Program-made: the position numbers and the translations under genes
Part shown: positions 6,484-10,971 of the stretch, piece after piece
How positions within the stretch are numbered: the stretch's first letter is position 1
Layout: each line of letters opens with the position of its first letter
Notes under the pieces: generated by a model
What the model was told of the DNA's origin: nothing
The model's database searches: none
Seen by the model: the letters and a program-made list of their open reading frames with translations, nothing else
Source: Firmicutes bacterium UBA3930
Lineage (GTDB): Bacteria; Bacillota; Clostridia; Caldicoprobacterales; Caldicoprobacteraceae
DNA: 10,971 bases
Assembly: GCA_002385885.1 (NCBI GenBank)
Contig: DGEI01000031.1
Location: 1-10,971 of the forward strand
Direction: 5' to 3'

Positions 6484-7647
6484 TCATAAGCTGTCAACCT
6501 CTATCCACTGACGTTCTGCAATGGACAGATCTACCGCTTCAAGTATCTGGGAGCACTTTACTCCATCATAAAAACTCGGACAAGCCTGCTTATCATGAGC
6601 AATTGCTTCCACAAACTCATAAAACTCGTGGACAAAGGTATGCTCATATCCTATAACATGCCCTACAGGCCACCATGCTGATGCATATGGATGAACCGGT
6701 TCCGTAGCTTGAATACGCCTGAAACCCTGCAGGCCCTCCGGATCGTCTGAATTGTAGTACCAGAGCTCGTTCATCCTCTCAAACTCAAATCTTACACTGC
6801 CCTTGCTGCCGTTGATTTCAAAGGACATGCCATTTTTATGGCCGTTGGCAAAGCGTGTGGCCTCAAAAGAACCAAGAGCACCGTTTTTGAACTCAACAAG
6901 GAATAATGTAGCATCATCTACCGTTACCTCGCCCCGTGGCCCATCAGCTTTAGCATCGGCAGTGAGGCCATCCATCCTTTCGACAATCGGCCTTTCCTTG
7001 ATAAAGGTCTTATTAACCCCGATAACTTTATCAAATTCCCCTACAAGGAATCTGGCGAGATCAATGGAATGAGCGCCTAAATCCCCCAGTGAACCGGAGC
7101 CGGCTACTGTTTTGTCCAGCCTCCATACCAGTGGAAACTCGGGATCAATGATCCAGTCCTGCAGGTATAAAGCCCTGAAATGATAGATTTCCCCGATTTT
7201 TCCCTCATCAATAAGCTGTTTAGCCAGTTGGATGGCCGGAGCGAAACGGTAATTGAAACCTATCTGGTGTTTTACTTTATTCTTTTCTACAGCTTCCAAC
7301 ATTTCTCTTGCATCTTTTAAATTAAGAGCCAAAGGCTTTTCGCAAAAGATGTGTTTGCCTGCTTCAGCAGCAGCTATTGCAATCTCTTTATGAACATTGC
7401 TGGGGGCGGTTATGTCCACCATATCAATATCATCCCGCTTAACCAGCTTTTCCCATGAAGTCTCGTAGCTTTCCCAACCAAATTTTTCAGCTGACTGCTT
7501 AACCCATTCCTCATCCCTGCCGCATATAGCCTTCATAACAATTTTCATGCTTGGTTCAAAGAACATCTCAACCTTTTTAAAAGCGTTGCTATGGGCTTTT
7601 CCCATAAATTTATAGCCAACAAGGCCAACGTTTAATGTATCTTTCAT
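6484..7647 (-). CDS. Gfo/Idh/MocA oxidoreductase, levoglucosan-dehydrogenase-like (387 aa)
   Basis: An NAD(P)-dependent sugar dehydrogenase. The N-terminal Rossmann domain has GLVGYKFMGKAHS (8-20, glycine loop) and the family EKP motif (103-105, catalytic Lys104). The C-terminal alpha/beta domain has AGSGSLGDLGAHSIDLARFL, placing the catalytic Asp189 and His193. MGKAHS, YLQDW, the SGSLGD block and the C-terminal PSFYDG recall levoglucosan dehydrogenase, which oxidises the C3 hydroxyl of a 1,6-anhydrosugar; this similarity is from memory, so the substrate here is only inferred. The ATG at 7647 follows a G-rich GGGGGGAT site. It is the last gene of the cluster, 178 bases after the TIM-barrel gene, and is followed by two hairpins. 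It could instead act on another glycoside or inositol-like substrate. Confidence 0.93.
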   Translation of the reverse strand: MKDTLNVGLVGYKFMGKAHSNAFKKVEMFFEPSMKIVMKAICGRDEEWVKQSAEKFGWESYETSWEKLVKRDDIDMVDITAPSNVHKEIAIAAAEAGKHIFCEKPLALNLKDAREMLEAVEKNKVKHQIGFNYRFAPAIQLAKQLIDEGKIGEIYHFRALYLQDWIIDPEFPLVWRLDKTVAGSGSLGDLGAHSIDLARFLVGEFDKVIGVNKTFIKERPIVERMDGLTADAKADGPRGEVTVDDATLFLVEFKNGALGSFEATRFANGHKNGMSFEINGSKGSVRFEFERMNELWYYNSDDPEGLQGFRRIQATEPVHPYASAWWPVGHVIGYEHTFVHEFYEFVEAIAHDKQACPSFYDGVKCSQILEAVDLSIAERQWIEVDSL

Positions 7648-7724
7648 GTTTTATCCCCCCGTTTTATTATATAAATGAATAAGAATACAAATGGCGTGAT
7701 CTCTCACCATCATTAAAGAATGGT

Positions 7725-7754
7725 CCGGTTTATATCGCACCGGATATCATCCGG
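7725..7754. repeat. Three CCGG-centred elements in the gap between cluster genes
   Basis: In the 178-base gap, CCGG occurs at 7725, 7740 and 7751. CCGGAT (7740-7745) and ATCCGG (7749-7754) form an inverted repeat around three bases, and 7725-7729 can alternatively pair with 7739-7743. These could be competing hairpins or a regulator's operator. No U-tract follows, and I see no convincing promoter. Nothing else is evident in the gap. Confidence 0.3.
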
Positions 7755-7825
7755 ATAGCAATATCGAAAACTAAACAACAGCCAAACGCAAATTCAGGCA
7801 TGGTTCTCATTGTCATTATATCAGT

Positions 7826-8791
7826 TTAGGCCCACCACATTTCACCGGTACTTTCAAAGATCATAACTTCTTTGAGGAAAGCAATGGCTTTTTGTAACCC
7901 TTCATTGGGGGACATCAGGCTGTCTTCATGTTCAATGCTCAAAACATAATCGTACCCAATCATTCTTAAATTGCTTACTATATCCTTCCACAGCTGATAA
8001 TCACTACCGTATCCCACCGAACGGAAGATCCATGAACGGTTGATCTCGTCACTGTAATGTTTTGTATCCAGTACTCCATTGACGGAAGTATTGAGTTTAT
8101 CGATCCTGGTATCCTTTGCATGGAAATGATAAATGGCTGAGCCCAGCTTACGGATAGGTGCAATGGGATCCATGCCCTGCCAGAACAGATGGCTTGGATC
8201 ATAGTTGGCGCCAATTGTGTCCCCCACTGCTGCTCTCAGTTTAAGCAGGGTTTCAGGGTTATAGACACAGAAACCGGGATGCATTTCCAGGCATATTTTA
8301 TAAACCCCATGGTCGTTAGCGAATTTAACGGCCTTCTCCCAATAGGGGATAAGTACTTCATTCCATTGATAATCCAGAATTTTTAAGAAATCATCAGGCC
8401 AGGGACATGTTACCCAGTTAGGATATTGTGAACCGGGTGAATCGCCGGGACACCCTGAGAAAGTAACAACCCTTTCCACGCCCAGCTTTTCAGCCAGTAA
8501 AATCGTTTTCTCAAAGTCCTTATGGAAGGAATCAGCAATTTCCTTCTGGGGGTGCACAGGATTCCCATGGCAGCTTAATGCACTGATTTCCATATCATAT
8601 TTGTCTATCAGATCTTTAAATGCATTTAGCTTGCCTTCATCGGCCAGCAGTTCATCAGGATTGGCATGTGAATTGCCGGGATAACCACCGGTTCCCAATT
8701 CCACTGCCTGTACTCCTGATTCCTTTAAGTACTTCAGTGCCTCATCCAGGCTCTTATTTCCCAGTAGTACCGTAAATACCCCTAACTTCAT
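7826..8791 (-). CDS. Sugar phosphate isomerase/epimerase-like TIM-barrel protein (321 aa)
   Basis: A member of the xylose-isomerase-like TIM-barrel superfamily (AP endonuclease 2 fold), which includes epimerases, isomerases and the beta-eliminases of keto-glycoside pathways. The expected metal ligands are visible: Glu169 in CLEMHPGF, Asp198 and His201 in NYDPSHLFWQG, and Glu287 in LSIEHED. His224 in YHFHAKDTR is also likely in the active site. Other family blocks are ELGTGGYPGN (31-40), ISALSCHGNPVHP and VVTFSGCPGD. The ATG at 8791 has AAAGGTGG seven bases upstream. It lies between two Gfo/Idh/MocA genes, which suggests that it isomerises or cleaves the keto-sugar one of them makes. The real reaction cannot be told from sequence; 'sugar phosphate' in the family name is not evidence of a phosphorylated substrate. 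Confidence 0.92.
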   Translation of the reverse strand: MKLGVFTVLLGNKSLDEALKYLKESGVQAVELGTGGYPGNSHANPDELLADEGKLNAFKDLIDKYDMEISALSCHGNPVHPQKEIADSFHKDFEKTILLAEKLGVERVVTFSGCPGDSPGSQYPNWVTCPWPDDFLKILDYQWNEVLIPYWEKAVKFANDHGVYKICLEMHPGFCVYNPETLLKLRAAVGDTIGANYDPSHLFWQGMDPIAPIRKLGSAIYHFHAKDTRIDKLNTSVNGVLDTKHYSDEINRSWIFRSVGYGSDYQLWKDIVSNLRMIGYDYVLSIEHEDSLMSPNEGLQKAIAFLKEVMIFESTGEMWWA

Positions 8792-8840
8792 ATGTACCCA
8801 CCTTTCTCTATATCATATTAATTTTTATATATATTATTCT

Positions 8841-8862
8841 CTATCGCATAACAAATTCCTCC
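8841..8862 (-). other. Two-codon ORF with ideal Shine-Dalgarno in the intergenic region
   Basis: On the minus strand GGAGG (8862-8858) is followed after 8 bases by ATG CGA TAG (8849-8841). A seven-codon version, MEEFVMR, starts at the ATG overlapping the GGAGG. Either could be a minimal leader peptide for the TIM-barrel gene, or the relic of a lost gene start, or chance. Confidence 0.15.
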
Positions 8863-8881
8863 ATATAAAAATATTTTACTT

Positions 8882-9898
8882 CTAAAGTAAAATTCTCTGG
8901 CCTTTTTTGGCACTTTCCAGCGCTCCAAACACCATTGACATGCTTTTTATATTATCTGAACAGTCGGTTTCTGCCTTCCTCTCCTGCAAAAGGGCATTAA
9001 ACATTTCATCCAGGCAGCCTTCATGGCCTTCCCTGCCGTCCCATGTGTAAGGAGCTTCTACTCTTTTGTAATCATGCATCAATTTATCCGCATCTCCCGA
9101 ATCAACAATTTCACAGTAAGGAGGATTTATCCCGTCCCAGACAGCCGTCCCCCGGCTGCCCGTAATCCTCCAGCTGGATTCCCACGAAGTAGGAACTCCC
9201 TGGGCACACCATGAGCCCCGATAACAGAACACAGATCCGTTGGAAAATTCGAAAATACACACCGCGGCTGCATTTCCCTTATACCACGAACCCGGAGGAT
9301 TGAACTCATGGCAGTATACCGAAACCGGATCAGCTCCTGTTATAAACCGGGCCTGGTCAAAGGTATGTATCGCCATATCCAAAATCAGCGGGCTTTCCAT
9401 TATGTCTCTGAATCCTCCGAAATGAGGCCCAAGAAAAAAATCTGCACACACGAACCCGGGTTTTCCAATAGTGCCTGAACGTACCAGTTCACGAAATGCT
9501 CGTATATGTTTTAAGTATCTCCTGTTCTGCATAACCGCATACATCTTTCCACATATTTCGGCAGCGGACACCATTTCTCTTGCCTCTTCCATGGAGGAAG
9601 CCATTGGTTTTTCACCCATAACATGACATCCCATCTCCAGTGCCGTGGTCACTACATAATGGTGGGCTTCAGGAATGGTAACATCAAACACGAGATTGGC
9701 GCCTGACATTCTGATGGCTTCGCCAATCTCCCTGTATATACCGCAGTTTAACCGGTAACGCCGGGCAAAAGCCCTGGCATTCTCCTCATTAATATCAACT
9801 AATGCCACGATTTCCGCGTCCTGCCGTTCCAGGGCATATTTAACCCAGGTATTGGCCATTCCTCCGCAGCCGGTTACAGCTATCCTGAAATAATCCAT
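8882..9898 (-). CDS. Gfo/Idh/MocA family oxidoreductase (338 aa)
   Basis: An NAD(P)-dependent dehydrogenase for a sugar or polyol, substrate unknown. The Rossmann domain opens with FRIAVTGCGGMANTWVKYAL, giving the loop GCGGMA (10-15); the family motif GEKPMA places catalytic Lys97. In the second domain LILDMAIHTFDQARFITG supplies Asp174 and His178 in the family's usual places. I chose ATG 9898 because AAGGGAGG lies just before it and the glycine loop then falls at residue 10. The frame stays open to a TTG at 9931, but that would bury the ribosome binding site. It is the first gene of the three-gene cluster, about 90 bases ahead of the TIM-barrel gene. It differs clearly from the second oxidoreductase, so the two probably act at different steps rather than being a recent duplication. 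Confidence 0.93.
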   Translation of the reverse strand: MDYFRIAVTGCGGMANTWVKYALERQDAEIVALVDINEENARAFARRYRLNCGIYREIGEAIRMSGANLVFDVTIPEAHHYVVTTALEMGCHVMGEKPMASSMEEAREMVSAAEICGKMYAVMQNRRYLKHIRAFRELVRSGTIGKPGFVCADFFLGPHFGGFRDIMESPLILDMAIHTFDQARFITGADPVSVYCHEFNPPGSWYKGNAAAVCIFEFSNGSVFCYRGSWCAQGVPTSWESSWRITGSRGTAVWDGINPPYCEIVDSGDADKLMHDYKRVEAPYTWDGREGHEGCLDEMFNALLQERKAETDCSDNIKSMSMVFGALESAKKGQRILL

Positions 9899-9908
9899 TT
9901 TCCCTTTT

Positions 9909-9916
9909 CCTCCCTT
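9909..9916 (-). promoter_or_regulatory. Shine-Dalgarno that sets the oxidoreductase start at 9898
   Basis: AAGGGAGG on the minus strand lies 10 bases before the ATG at 9898-9896. It falls inside the possible TTG-started extension (9931), which argues against that longer form. Confidence 0.8.
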
Positions 9917-9940
9917 TATTAATCTCTGCAAGCAGGCATG

Positions 9941-9980
9941 AAAACAAAGCAGGATACGGCCATGTGCCGTACCCTGTTTT
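9941..9980 (-). terminator. Intrinsic terminator after potD
   Basis: In minus-strand RNA an 11-bp stem (9976-9966 with 9960-9950) closes an ACAUG loop and is followed by CUUUGUUUU. One pair is G.U on this strand but A.C on the other, supporting the minus orientation. It separates potD from the sugar cluster, although only about 40 bases remain before the next start codon. Confidence 0.8.
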
Positions 9981-10017
9981 GATATATTTCACCACAAACA
10001 AATCGTAGTCTCACTTT

Positions 10018-10971
10018 TTACTTTGCCGCTGCTTTAACCTCGGTCCACACCCTGTCATACTCCTTTATAACGTCTGAGAGGGCTTCAAACACCTCACAGT
10101 TTTCCAGATCCTCATCCGTTGGATAAGCCGTCCTGTCGTTGAGCACTTCGGAATCCAGCATTTTCTTTGCCTCGGTATGAGGTGTTGAATAGCCTATATA
10201 ATCAGTATTGCGGAAAGCAATTTCAGGCTCACACAAGAAATTGATAAACTGCTCGGCCTCCTTTTTATTTTTACTTCCTTTAAGGATCACCATGGCATCA
10301 AACCATAGATTGCTGCCCTCTTTAGGAATTGCATATTCCAGATCAGGGTTTTCTCTCTTCATAAAGACAGCATCCCCGGACCATACAACAGCCAGCGCTG
10401 CCTGTCCCCCGATCATTGCATCCTTGATATCATCGCCCATATAAGACAATACCAGGGGTTTTTGTTCAATTAGTTTCTCCTTTGCCTGCTCAAGTTCATC
10501 CATGTTTCTTGTATTGAGAGAATACCCCAGCATTTTGAGAGTTATACCTATGGCGTCCCTGCTGCTGTCAAGCATGAATATCTGCTTTGTATACTTCTCA
10601 TCCCACAAAACCTGCCAGCTGTCAACAGGTTCATCCACCATTGTTTTGTTGTATATTATCCCCACGGTACCCCACATGTAGGGTACGGAATACTCATTGT
10701 TCGGGTCGTATGCAAGATCTTTGAAACGATCGTCAATGTATTTGTAATTGGGTATGTTGTCAAAATCAATCTTTTCCAGCATGTCTTCCCTGATCATGCG
10801 TTCGATCATGTAGTCGGAAGGAAAAGCAATATCATAATCGCTTCCGCCGCCCTTGATTTTAACATACATCTCCTCATTGGTCGCGAAAGTATCGTATATT
10901 ACATCTATATTATACTTCTCCTCAAATTCCTCAATAACGCTTTCATCAATATAATCTCCCCAGTTATAGAC
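10018..10971 (-). CDS. potD: Spermidine/putrescine ABC transporter substrate-binding protein PotD (5' end missing)
   Basis: The extracellular polyamine-binding component of the PotABCD ABC importer, normally a lipoprotein in Gram-positive bacteria. The frame is open to the right edge and gives 317 residues; about 30 N-terminal residues (signal peptide and lipobox) lie outside. The first visible residues, VYNWGDYIDESVIEEFEEKY, match the PotD NW..YI signature. The T-NEEMYVKI segment follows, then VPYMWGTVGIIYNK, DSSRDAIGITLKMLGYSLNT, VVWSGDAVFM and LWFDAMVI. The Trp and Asp of LWFD, the Trp of VWSG, and the Asp of DSSRD align with polyamine-contacting residues of E. coli PotD. The Glu at its position 171 appears to be Asp here. 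It is probably the last gene of a pot operon, since a strong terminator follows directly. Confidence 0.95.
   Translation of the reverse strand, partial: VYNWGDYIDESVIEEFEEKYNIDVIYDTFATNEEMYVKIKGGGSDYDIAFPSDYMIERMIREDMLEKIDFDNIPNYKYIDDRFKDLAYDPNNEYSVPYMWGTVGIIYNKTMVDEPVDSWQVLWDEKYTKQIFMLDSSRDAIGITLKMLGYSLNTRNMDELEQAKEKLIEQKPLVLSYMGDDIKDAMIGGQAALAVVWSGDAVFMKRENPDLEYAIPKEGSNLWFDAMVILKGSKNKKEAEQFINFLCEPEIAFRNTDYIGYSTPHTEAKKMLDSEVLNDRTAYPTDEDLENCEVFEALSDVIKEYDRVWTEVKAAAK

Noticed and set aside
7666..7671. Perfect TATAAT on the minus strand just before the second oxidoreductase gene
   Set aside because: It has no acceptable -35 at 16-18 bases, and transcription would start on top of the Shine-Dalgarno; probably AT-rich chance.
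9899..9931. Eleven-residue N-terminal extension of the first oxidoreductase from TTG 9931
   Set aside because: The extension is encoded by the ribosome binding site itself (AAGGGAGG), and the ATG at 9898 puts the glycine loop at the family's usual position.
1..10971. Defence system, phage, integrase, transposase, CRISPR or toxin-antitoxin content
   Set aside because: No repeat array, recombinase motif or paired small toxin/antitoxin genes were seen; the genes are metabolic, transport and housekeeping.

Overview
This window reads as chromosomal DNA of a low-to-moderate-GC Clostridia-type bacterium (Bacillota). The evidence is purine-rich AGGAGG-like ribosome binding sites, sigma-A-like promoter hexamers, and a dusB / greA / lysS neighbourhood typical of Firmicutes. 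Every gene I can support lies on the minus strand, so transcription runs from the right edge to the left edge. No tRNA, rRNA, CRISPR array, insertion sequence or phage gene was seen.

From right to left there are four blocks. (1) 10971-10018: the 3' part of a PotD-type polyamine-binding lipoprotein gene, open at the right edge and closed by a good intrinsic terminator (9941-9980). (2) 9898-6484: a three-gene sugar-modification cluster, made of a Gfo/Idh/MocA oxidoreductase, a xylose-isomerase-like TIM-barrel epimerase/lyase, and a second Gfo/Idh/MocA protein that resembles levoglucosan dehydrogenase. Its downstream region holds two hairpins, one of them a perfect 14-bp palindrome. (3) 6278-966: a housekeeping run of dusB (tRNA dihydrouridine synthase), a protein of the family often annotated 'quinate 5-dehydrogenase', an unrecognised protein with a Rossmann-like centre, greA and lysS. 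Small gaps join the genes in pairs, but a stem-loop separates the two Rossmann-like genes from greA-lysS. (4) 797 to the left edge: a short membrane-anchored protein with solute-binding-protein-like sequence, with its own promoter just behind the lysS terminator, and a possible 34-codon coupled ORF.

Block 2 could oxidise a sugar or glycoside hydroxyl to a keto group and then isomerise or eliminate, which is the logic of known 3-keto-glycoside routes. The substrate is not shown. Block 3 joins RNA modification, transcript cleavage and tRNA charging with two uncharacterised Rossmann-like proteins, which are the most interesting unknowns here. No long gene-free stretch exists; the largest gap (2958-3169) is 212 bases.
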